Of a DNA stretch of 5,310 nt, positions 1 to 5,310 are shown piece after piece. This DNA is from Chloroflexota bacterium (GTDB lineage Bacteria > Chloroflexota > Anaerolineae > J102): positions 8,064 to 13,373 of the forward strand of contig JAADFV010000077.1 in NCBI GenBank assembly GCA_013152695.1, in the 5' to 3' direction. A model generated the notes under the pieces. That model was not told the origin of the DNA. It ran no database searches and saw only the letters and a list, made by a program, of their open reading frames with translations. The position numbers and the translations under genes were made by a program. The first letter of the stretch is position 1; every line of letters begins with the position of its first letter.

Positions 1-476
1 GGATATGGGAGCATACTGACGGCATCGCCTGGGGGCGGACGCCCGATAGCCAGCCGCCACGAACCACGCCCCTGCAACGAGCAGAGCTATTTGGCCCGGA
101 CGGGCATCTTTCGTTGCGGCGGGATGGCGCGGATCGCTGGCAGTGGCGCTTCGTAGGCCCTGCAAAAGCGACGTTGCCCGCGGGCATGGAAGGGACGCCT
201 TGGCTCCCTGATCCCCACGTAGCGCTCCAACGCTATGAGGAAAAGGTCATCCTGTGGGGGAAAGAGGTTCGCCGGGAAATCGACGGGCGGGAAGAGGGCG
301 TTGGGCGATGGTGGGATGACCGGGTGGGCGCTGCGCGGCTGCTCTATCCCCCGCATCTCAGCGGCATAGAACGCGTATATCTTCATTTCTATCGTTACAC
401 ACAGGCCGGGCGCACGGTGCTGGTGCAGTACCTGGGCCTGGGTGATGAAAAGGAGGTTGTATCATGGCCAAAATAG
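1..476 (+). CDS. csx19: Csx19-like type III-D CRISPR-associated protein, 5' truncated by window edge
   Basis: The frame starting at base 3 is open from the left edge to a TAG at 474-476 and gives 157 visible residues. The visible N-terminal part reads EHTDGIAWGR, followed by LQRAELFGPDGHLSLRR and a Trp-rich WQWRF. The C-terminal part has an RYEEKVILWG segment and a beta-rich end (VYLHFYRY, VLVQYLGLG). This pattern (DG-x-x-WGR, then an LFG-x-x-G strand, then LWG, then a final Tyr-rich strand) is what I recall of Csx19 (TIGR03984). In known III-D effectors Csx19 is a small structural subunit beside Cas7-like proteins. A TTG at 114 is not accepted as the start because family-like sequence continues upstream of it; the true start lies outside the window, probably a short way upstream. 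The end overlaps the next gene by 13 nt, which suggests translational coupling. The name comes from recalled motif similarity, and a different small type III accessory protein is possible. Confidence 0.62.
   Translation, partial: IWEHTDGIAWGRTPDSQPPRTTPLQRAELFGPDGHLSLRRDGADRWQWRFVGPAKATLPAGMEGTPWLPDPHVALQRYEEKVILWGKEVRREIDGREEGVGRWWDDRVGAARLLYPPHLSGIERVYLHFYRYTQAGRTVLVQYLGLGDEKEVVSWPK
450..457 (+). promoter_or_regulatory. Strong Shine-Dalgarno of RAMP gene 1
   Basis: AAGGAGGT lies 6 nt before the ATG at 464 and inside the last codons of the csx19-like gene. It is a near-perfect match to the 16S anti-SD sequence. It fixes the start of the 764-residue RAMP protein, including its extra N-terminal domain, rather than an internal start at the conserved NPYNFVR block. 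Confidence 0.85.
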
Positions 477-661
477 AAGGAACTGTGCAAACACTTAGCC
501 ATCATTCTGGAAAAATCCGGGGGGATGATGGCAAATTATATAAATTCAATCGCAAGGCTATTGATGACAATCGATTTGATGAAATCAAGCGAGGGCAGCG
601 AGTCCGCTTTCGGCCCGATGATGAACGAGCGCGCGAGGTGGAGTTGTTGGATGAAGTTGTA
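464..661 (+). other. Region encoding cold-shock/OB-like domain at RAMP 1 N-terminus
   Basis: Residues 1-66 follow the cold-shock domain layout: a first strand with G-x-V (G6, V8), a Gly-containing turn (SGKIRG, 15-20), a DDGK turn, a YKF strand (26-28), a helix/loop rich in D and R, GQRVRF (44-49, compare GQ-x-V-x-F in CspA) and a final strand EVELL (58-62). The aromatic RNP1 residues (K-G-F-G-F-I) are not kept, and RNP2 is only partly represented by YKF. Any nucleic-acid binding would therefore rest on other residues. Bases 481-600 are about 41% GC, against about 60-70% in conserved blocks nearby. Confidence 0.6.
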
Positions 662-2758
662 CCTATCAAGCACAAGCCGCGTCGACACTCACCGCCCCAA
701 CCGAAGGGGCCTTATCGTTTTCTCAATCCATATAATTTCGTGCGCACGCTGGAGCCAAAAAGTCCCAACGCAGCGCCGCTGCTGGGTCGCGTGCCGCCCC
801 CGCCCCATGACCGTTATGTAGGCCTGAGCGGTCGCATCACCTGCAAGCTGACCGCGACCACGCCTCTGTTCGTTTCCGACAGCGAGGGTGTTACTGTGGA
901 ACGCGTGGAAGGCAAGGAACACAAGCACTATCGTTTTTTCCGCGACCCGGACGGCAATATCGCCATTCCCGGAACCAGCCTGCGCGGGCCTGTGCGCTCG
1001 GTGTTCGAGGCGGTGACCAATTCCTGTTTCGCCCATTTCGAGGGAGACAAGCGCCTGAGCTACCACCTGGCCGCGGACCAGGCGTCAAGGCTGATTCCTG
1101 GTCGCGTACGGAAAAATGGCGACGTGTGGGAACTGGAGTTGCTGCCTGGAACCACGCCCGCGACGCCGGAACGACGGCCATCCGGGCCACAATACGCTGC
1201 ATGGGTTCCGCTGTATCGACCTTTGTGGGCCAGCCGCACCTATCGACAGAAACCCAACACGCCTTACGCCCGGCGTTCCAAGTTGCCCAGATCCAAACTG
1301 GAACATGGAAACCCGTATTGGGCTATCATCGAGAGAATAAAACACCCAATGCGTCATTTCGAATTCTGGAATGTGACGGCGTTAGCTGATGACAAAACGG
1401 ATTTGCCCAGGCCAACACAGGGTCAGCGTATTGTGCAAGGCTATCTGTGCATCAACAACCAGAATATCGAGAACAAGCATGATGAGCGCCTTTTCTTTAG
1501 AGCCCCGAACAATTCTTCTATCAATACGCCCTTGAAGCTGACCGATGACGTTCTGAAACACTATGAAGAACTAATTGCCGACTATCAGGAGCGCCATGAG
1601 GATGATGTGCGAAAACGCAAAAATCCAGAAGTTCCTGCTGGCAAAAAGCCTGCCTTTAGTCGGTTTATCGTGCATAAAGATGCGAAAAAGCTGAAGGAAG
1701 ACGATCTGGTCTATGCCATGCTGGAGCGAGCCCAGGGCGGATGGCAGGTGAAGTTCCTGGTTCCGGTCTCGGTGCCGCGGGTGGGGTATGAACGAACGAT
1801 CGGGGAATTGCTGACGCCCGGCACCCTAAAAGCATGTCAGGATGTTGATAAACTCTGTCCGGCCTGCCGCACCTTTGGCTGGGTCCATGCTCAAGCAGAG
1901 AAGGTGCCGCTAGATGCGTCCGCGGCCTATGCCAGCCGCGTGCGTTTTTCTCTCGCCCGACGCATTACGTCGCCAGGAGAGCCCTTTGATGTGACTCTGG
2001 CGATTTTGGGCAGCCCCAAGCCCACCACTACCCGGTTTTATCTGCGACCACAGAATGGCAAGCCTGAAAAAGGACTAGATGACGACAAAGTGAGTTACGA
2101 CGCGCACGGCCAGGTGTTGCGGGGCCGCAAGTTCTACCGCCATCATGGCCAGAAATTGAGCCGGCAGGAGTATGAACGGGCCGGGGGTGGCAAGAGCGAT
2201 CAGAACCGCACGGTGCACGATGTACAGCCCGCGGGAACGGTTTTCGAGTTTACGGTGGAATTCGAAAATCTGGCCCAGGTGGAGCTGGGCGCGCTGTTGT
2301 GGAGCCTGGAAATGGAAGGCTGGCATCATCGCCTGGGATACGCCAAGCCCCTGGGCTTTGGGTCGGCTGTCATCCAGATCGAGTCGTTGCAGGTGTTGGC
2401 GCCCGACGCCCGCTACGCGAGTTTGCAAGCGAATGCGGGCTGGCAGGACGCGTTGGCGCAAAAGGAGGCGTGGGTGAAGGCGTTCAAGGAGGCCATGAGG
2501 GAGCGTTATGGCGCTGCTTTCGAAGATCTGCCCAATGTGCGGGATATGCGGACGCTGCTGGCGGAGACGGCGCCTTTGCCAGTGCATTATCCCCGCTCTA
2601 GCCAGAAGCCGAATCCAGAAGGCAAGAATTTCGAATGGTTTGTGGGTAACAAACGCAGTGGCCGTAACGCCGGACCGCGCCTGGTTTTGCCTCTGGCCGA
2701 AGATGACACGAAAGGCTTCCCACTCATAACCAAAGATGGTAGTCGCGTAGAAGGATAA
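464..2758 (+). CDS. TIGR03986-family CRISPR RAMP (Cas7-like) protein with N-terminal cold-shock/OB-like domain
   Basis: This 764-residue protein is a probable Cas7-like, crRNA/target-RNA-binding subunit of a type III effector. Residues 1-66 resemble a cold-shock/OB fold (G-x-V, SGKIRGDDG, YKF, GQRVRF, EVELL). The family core then runs: [11 protein letters not shown] 84-94; [11 protein letters not shown] 111-121; IPGTSLRG 168-175, the RAMP 'PGSSLKG' helix motif, leading into [12 protein letters not shown] 178-189; a long variable segment 190-325; KHDERLFF 338-345; CPACRTFGW 465-473; RVRFS 492-496; LRGRKFYRH 552-560; ELGALLWSL 607-615; the Gly-rich loop HRLGYAKPLGFGS 622-634; VHYPR 707-711; PEGKNFEWF 718-726. 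No signal peptide or membrane segment is visible. It overlaps csx19 by 13 nt and lies 5 nt before its paralogue. The order of motifs fits either one Csm3-like fold with a large insertion or two fused RAMP domains. The family call is firm; the exact subunit role is inferred. Confidence 0.88.
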   Translation: MAKIEGTVQTLSHHSGKIRGDDGKLYKFNRKAIDDNRFDEIKRGQRVRFRPDDERAREVELLDEVVPIKHKPRRHSPPQPKGPYRFLNPYNFVRTLEPKSPNAAPLLGRVPPPPHDRYVGLSGRITCKLTATTPLFVSDSEGVTVERVEGKEHKHYRFFRDPDGNIAIPGTSLRGPVRSVFEAVTNSCFAHFEGDKRLSYHLAADQASRLIPGRVRKNGDVWELELLPGTTPATPERRPSGPQYAAWVPLYRPLWASRTYRQKPNTPYARRSKLPRSKLEHGNPYWAIIERIKHPMRHFEFWNVTALADDKTDLPRPTQGQRIVQGYLCINNQNIENKHDERLFFRAPNNSSINTPLKLTDDVLKHYEELIADYQERHEDDVRKRKNPEVPAGKKPAFSRFIVHKDAKKLKEDDLVYAMLERAQGGWQVKFLVPVSVPRVGYERTIGELLTPGTLKACQDVDKLCPACRTFGWVHAQAEKVPLDASAAYASRVRFSLARRITSPGEPFDVTLAILGSPKPTTTRFYLRPQNGKPEKGLDDDKVSYDAHGQVLRGRKFYRHHGQKLSRQEYERAGGGKSDQNRTVHDVQPAGTVFEFTVEFENLAQVELGALLWSLEMEGWHHRLGYAKPLGFGSAVIQIESLQVLAPDARYASLQANAGWQDALAQKEAWVKAFKEAMRERYGAAFEDLPNVRDMRTLLAETAPLPVHYPRSSQKPNPEGKNFEWFVGNKRSGRNAGPRLVLPLAEDDTKGFPLITKDGSRVEG

Positions 2759-4845
2759 GAATTATGTCCAAACGTAAAGCCGGAAAAAAGCGGCAACCTC
2801 CACCCTGGAAACAAAAGCAGAAAGATGCCCGCAAAAAAAGGCGGGCCGAACAACGTTTGAAGCAGGAAGCCAAGCAAGCGCGGCAAGAAGGTGCAGCTCC
2901 AGATCAGGTTACACCTAAACTACCCTGGCCCGAATCGCGACGCAGCAATGTTTCTTGGGAAAACTACCGCTTCCTCAATCCCTACAATTTTGTGCGCTAT
3001 TTGCCTGAACCGACTATTCCGCCAGGCGATCCTGAAGCGGCATTGCTGAGCCGCTGTCCACCTCCGCCTCACGATCGCTATGTGGGCTTGACGGGACGAA
3101 TTACCTGCCGCATGAAAACTGAATCACCTCTGTTTGTGAGTGACAGCCATAATGTTGTTCCCACACCTTTTATAGATGAATCAGGAAAAAGGCGCGTCCA
3201 TTATAGCTATCGCTTCTTTCAGGTGGATGGAGAAGATGCAATTCCTGCAACCAGTCTTCGCGGCATGATCCGTTCAGTGTTCGAGGCTGTCACCAATTCT
3301 TGTTTCGGCGTCTTTACGCCGGAAGAGCGCCTGGATTACCGCCAGGTGGATATGGCAAGGGAGATGCAAGCAGCCATTGTGACCAGAATCCCGCAAAGTG
3401 AGGAGGATCACGGTGAAGTGGCATTATGCGAGGATGCGCGTATTCCAGCTTATACAGATAATCCTAGAATCGATGTCAATGGTTGGGAGTGCGGTGAAAT
3501 AGGGTATACAATCCTTTCTGAAAGCGGTAAGACGGTCGTTGAATGGGGAAGCGTTTATGATACAGATGAGAGACCCATCACTGAAGGGTGGGTGAAAATT
3601 ACCGGCCGTACTATTCCTGGGAAAAAGCATGAGCGATTTTTCTACTTTCCCGAAGGAAAACAGAAAGCCCCCAAAGCCATCTTCGATTGGGAGCGCATGC
3701 AAGACTACAATGCTGTTCTTGAAGGTCAAATCAAAGATGAGACGCGTGCGTTCAAGACCTATTATCAACATCGAAACTTGGCAGTAGGTGATCTTGTTTA
3801 TGTGAGGCTAAGTGATAACAAAAAAGATATTCTCGATATCAGTTTGGTCAAGGTTCCCCGTCTCAAATTCCGGAAGTCGTTGGCGGACCTGCTTCCCTCA
3901 CATCTACATCCCTGCGAGCGTTATGATGAACTCTGTCCGGCTTGCCGTAGCTTTGGCTGGGTGAAGGGCGCGCACCGACGGGAATCAGCTACGGAGGATA
4001 AGGAGGAGCGTATCGCTTATGCTGGTCGAGTGCGTTTCTCCTTCGGTAAATTGGTCGAGGATAAGGGAGTCTATGATGAAGTTCTTCCCCTTGCAATTCT
4101 CAGCACGCCAAAGCCAACGACGGCCCTTTTCTATCTACTAAAAGGAGATCCGGAAGCGCCGGAGGGTGAGCCACCGCAACGAGATCAGGAAATCGGTTAC
4201 ACGGATGGATATAAGTTGCGTGGGCGCAAGTTCTACCGACATTACGGTAGGCAGCTTAACCGGCAAGAATTCGAGCGGGCAGGCCGCAAACAGGATCACC
4301 AGAATCGCAGCGTGCGCGGAGTCAGAACCCCCGGCAATATCTTCGAGTTCACCGTTGATTTCGAGAATCTAGCTCCTCTGGAACTAGGCGCCTTACTATG
4401 GTCACTGGATTTGGATGGCCGGGGTTTTCATCGCTTGGGCTATGGCAAGCCATTGGGATTTGGCAGCGTGCAAGTTTCTATAGAGCAGGTCGAGATTTTG
4501 GATTGGGAACGCCGTCTGCAATCTTTTGATTCCAAAGCCGGCTGGCAGCAACCTACTGCTCTTGAGACAGGAAAGTGGATCGCCTCCTTTGTTGAGGCAA
4601 TGGAACGTGTCTATGGCACCCCGTTGGATCGCCTTGAGCATATCCACGACTTGCTTGCTTTGGCAGCGGAACCGGCAAATGATCTGCCCATTCATTATCC
4701 ACGAACTGACGTCTCACCGCATCCAGAGGGAAAGAATTTTGAGTGGTTTGAAGAAAATACTCGCAAAGCTAAAAAAGTTGAAGAGGCCGGCCCCCATCAT
4801 GCCCTGGCTTTAGCCTGCGAAGATTATGAAGGCTTGCCGCTTCTC
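713..4845 (+). repeat. Diverged tandem gene duplication (two RAMP paralogues)
   Basis: The protein cores encoded at about 713-2728 and 2965-4845 are homologous along their length in the same order. Over roughly 88 aligned residues around the C-terminal core (RGRKFYRH through the Gly-rich loop), I count about 57 identities by hand, near 65%. The central segments (residues 190-325 in the first, 182-274 in the second) do not align convincingly. The N-termini before the [11 protein letters not shown] motif are unrelated. Many synonymous positions differ within conserved blocks, so the duplication is old or the two copies were acquired separately; it is not a recent copy. Confidence 0.9.
2751..2755 (+). 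promoter_or_regulatory. Ribosome binding site of RAMP gene 2
   Basis: AAGGA lies in the last codons of the first RAMP gene, 8 nt before the ATG at 2764. It is weaker than the site of the upstream gene but well placed. The ribosome terminating at the TAA 2756-2758 would be next to this start, which favours coupled translation. Confidence 0.65.
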
Positions 4846-4863
4846 AAACCTCCAAAAGGCTGA
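2764..4863 (+). CDS. TIGR03986-family CRISPR RAMP (Cas7-like) protein with basic N-terminal tail
   Basis: This 699-residue protein is a paralogue of the preceding one and a probable second Cas7-like subunit of the same effector. Residues 1-43 are Lys/Arg/Gln-rich (18 K/R, 4 D/E), probably disordered or helical, and replace the OB-like domain of the paralogue. The core motifs are: [11 protein letters not shown] 68-78; [11 protein letters not shown] 99-109; IPATSLRG 160-167 then [12 protein letters not shown] 170-181; variable segment 182-274; GWVKITG 275-281 and KHERFF 288-293; GDLVY 342-346; CPACRSFGW 391-399; RVRFS 422-426; PKPTT 449-453; LRGRKFYRH 485-493; ELGALLWSL 540-548; the Gly-rich loop [13 protein letters not shown] 556-568; PIHYPR 642-647; PEGKNFEWF 654-662. 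It lacks about 60 residues found in the paralogue's middle. The ATG at 2764 is supported by AAGGA at 2751. The TGA at 4861-4863 is followed by a 107-bp spacer. Family membership is firm; RNA binding is inferred from the family, and cleavage activity cannot be judged. Confidence 0.87.
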   Translation: MSKRKAGKKRQPPPWKQKQKDARKKRRAEQRLKQEAKQARQEGAAPDQVTPKLPWPESRRSNVSWENYRFLNPYNFVRYLPEPTIPPGDPEAALLSRCPPPPHDRYVGLTGRITCRMKTESPLFVSDSHNVVPTPFIDESGKRRVHYSYRFFQVDGEDAIPATSLRGMIRSVFEAVTNSCFGVFTPEERLDYRQVDMAREMQAAIVTRIPQSEEDHGEVALCEDARIPAYTDNPRIDVNGWECGEIGYTILSESGKTVVEWGSVYDTDERPITEGWVKITGRTIPGKKHERFFYFPEGKQKAPKAIFDWERMQDYNAVLEGQIKDETRAFKTYYQHRNLAVGDLVYVRLSDNKKDILDISLVKVPRLKFRKSLADLLPSHLHPCERYDELCPACRSFGWVKGAHRRESATEDKEERIAYAGRVRFSFGKLVEDKGVYDEVLPLAILSTPKPTTALFYLLKGDPEAPEGEPPQRDQEIGYTDGYKLRGRKFYRHYGRQLNRQEFERAGRKQDHQNRSVRGVRTPGNIFEFTVDFENLAPLELGALLWSLDLDGRGFHRLGYGKPLGFGSVQVSIEQVEILDWERRLQSFDSKAGWQQPTALETGKWIASFVEAMERVYGTPLDRLEHIHDLLALAAEPANDLPIHYPRTDVSPHPEGKNFEWFEENTRKAKKVEEAGPHHALALACEDYEGLPLLKPPKG

Positions 4864-4970
4864 GCAGTAAGCTTCTTTCAATCCAATCACGCGACAACCT
4901 CAGGCGGCCATCATTATCTCGCGAAATAGAGACAGACGCTCTATTTCAACTCTGCCTACTGGCATTGCCC
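4864..4970 (+). other. Spacer between RAMP gene 2 and csx15
   Basis: This is the only non-coding stretch of note (107 bp) in an otherwise overlapping or abutting gene row. It holds a perfect 9-bp inverted repeat at 4923-4947. No convincing sigma70-type promoter or purine-rich ribosome binding site was found before the ATG at 4971. The csx15 reading frame happens to stay open across the whole spacer, but it contains no ATG or GTG and only a TTG at 4965, so I do not treat the spacer as coding. Confidence 0.6.
4923..4947 (+). terminator. Perfect hairpin (9-bp stem, 7-nt loop), possible weak terminator or regulatory stem
   Basis: GAAATAGAG (4923-4931) and CTCTATTTC (4939-4947) are exact reverse complements around the loop ACAGACG. 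The stem is A/T-rich and no T-run follows, so it is not a standard intrinsic terminator. It could reduce read-through, stabilise an mRNA 3' end, act as a palindromic protein-binding site, or mark a processing point. It ends 23 nt before the csx15 ATG. Confidence 0.5.
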
Positions 4971-5310
4971 ATGATCCTCCTCAACTTCTCCCACCCTCTC
5001 ACCGAAGAACAATTGGCCCGGATACGCGAACTGACGGGCCAGGATAGCGTTCGGGTCATCGAGATCAAAACTCAGTTCGACAATGATCGGCCTTTCGGCC
5101 CCCAATTGGAGGCGCTGGTTGGGCAGATTCCGCTTGACGGCCGCGAGCTGCAAACCGTACCCATTCTCATCGTCCCGCCGGCTCTGAACTTCATCGCGGT
5201 CATGCTCCTGGCCCACCTTCACGGTCGCATGGGCTACTTTCCGCCCGTTGTGCGGCTGCGCCCCGTGGAAGGGAGCATTCCTCGCCGCTTCGAGGTGGCG
5301 GAAATACTCG
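4971..5310 (+). CDS. csx15: Csx15-like CRISPR-associated protein, 3' truncated by window edge
   Basis: From the ATG at 4971 the frame is open to the right edge (113 residues and one extra base). The N-terminus [18 protein letters not shown], a short strand then helix, is what I recall of Csx15 proteins. Further on come [11 protein letters not shown] (27-37), a hydrophobic strand [23 protein letters not shown] (63-85) and VVRLRPV (93-99). This alternating strand/helix layout suits a small Rossmann-like fold. Csx15 is a small type III accessory family related to CARF/ring-nuclease proteins and proposed to bind or remove cyclic oligoadenylate, limiting the Cas10 signal. The hydrophobic segment around 63-82 looks like a buried strand and helix, not a membrane span. 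No Shine-Dalgarno precedes the start, which was chosen by family resemblance; TTG at 4965 is an alternative. Family length is roughly 120-150 residues, so only a short C-terminus is missing. Confidence 0.72.
   Translation, partial: MILLNFSHPLTEEQLARIRELTGQDSVRVIEIKTQFDNDRPFGPQLEALVGQIPLDGRELQTVPILIVPPALNFIAVMLLAHLHGRMGYFPPVVRLRPVEGSIPRRFEVAEIL

Noticed and set aside
87..386. 99-residue minus-strand open frame opposite csx19
   Set aside because: It is antisense to a convincing gene, Pro/Arg-rich and without motif or ribosome binding site.
114..476. TTG at 114 as the start of the first gene
   Set aside because: The same frame is open to the left edge, and residues before the TTG (DGIAWGR, LQRAELFGPDG) look like the family's own N-terminal motifs. 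The gene is truncated by the window rather than starting here.
2075..2587. 170-residue open frame on the minus strand
   Set aside because: It lies wholly inside the best-conserved part of RAMP gene 1, has low-complexity Gln/Arg/Leu-rich content and no recognisable motif. It is an antisense shadow of GC-rich codons.
4875..4884. CTTTCAATCC, resembling part of some type III CRISPR repeats
   Set aside because: It is a single 10-bp match with no second copy, no spacing pattern and no array in the window; chance or a remnant cannot be told apart.
4912..4917. CATTAT as a -10 promoter element for csx15
   Set aside because: No acceptable -35 hexamer lies 16-18 bases upstream, and a single AT-rich hexamer is not enough to call a promoter.
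4956..5222. 88-residue minus-strand open frame opposite csx15
   Set aside because: The plus-strand frame has clear Csx15-like sequence. The reverse frame is Asp/Arg/Glu-rich filler with no family resemblance.
4971..5310. Membrane protein call for the hydrophobic stretch at csx15 residues 63-82
   Set aside because: It contains paired prolines and an Asn and follows a strand-then-helix pattern typical of a soluble Rossmann-like core.

Overview
The window is a compact, single-direction piece of a type III (probably III-D-like) CRISPR-Cas accessory operon. Everything that looks coding is on the + strand. The order is: the 3' part of a csx19-like gene (1-476), two tandem paralogous RAMP genes of the kind I know as the TIGR03986 family (464-2758 and 2764-4863), a 107-bp spacer with a perfect hairpin, and the 5' part of a csx15-like gene (4971 to the right edge). 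No cas10, cas6, cas1/cas2, CRISPR array, tRNA, rRNA or transposase is visible.

The first three genes are tightly packed. csx19 overlaps RAMP gene 1 by 13 nt, and RAMP gene 1 is separated from RAMP gene 2 by 5 nt. Each RAMP gene has a Shine-Dalgarno sequence, so co-transcription and translational coupling are likely. csx15 is set apart by the hairpin spacer and has no evident ribosome binding site.

The RAMP proteins should be Cas7-like parts of a crRNA-guided, RNA-binding effector, and Csx19 a small partner subunit. Csx15 belongs to the small proteins associated with cyclic-oligoadenylate signalling. The missing Cas10 and remaining subunits presumably lie outside the window. The two RAMP proteins share a well-conserved core but differ in two places. 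Their N-termini are unrelated: a cold-shock/OB-like domain in the first and a Lys/Arg-rich tail in the second. The long central segment between the conserved blocks also differs.

GC content is mixed: about 60-70% in conserved coding blocks and about 35-47% in the first RAMP N-terminus and in the central segments of both RAMP genes. The family set and composition recall Chloroflexota (Chloroflexus/Roseiflexus/Anaerolineae-type genomes). That is an impression from family distribution, not something the sequence proves; other thermophilic or filamentous bacteria are possible.
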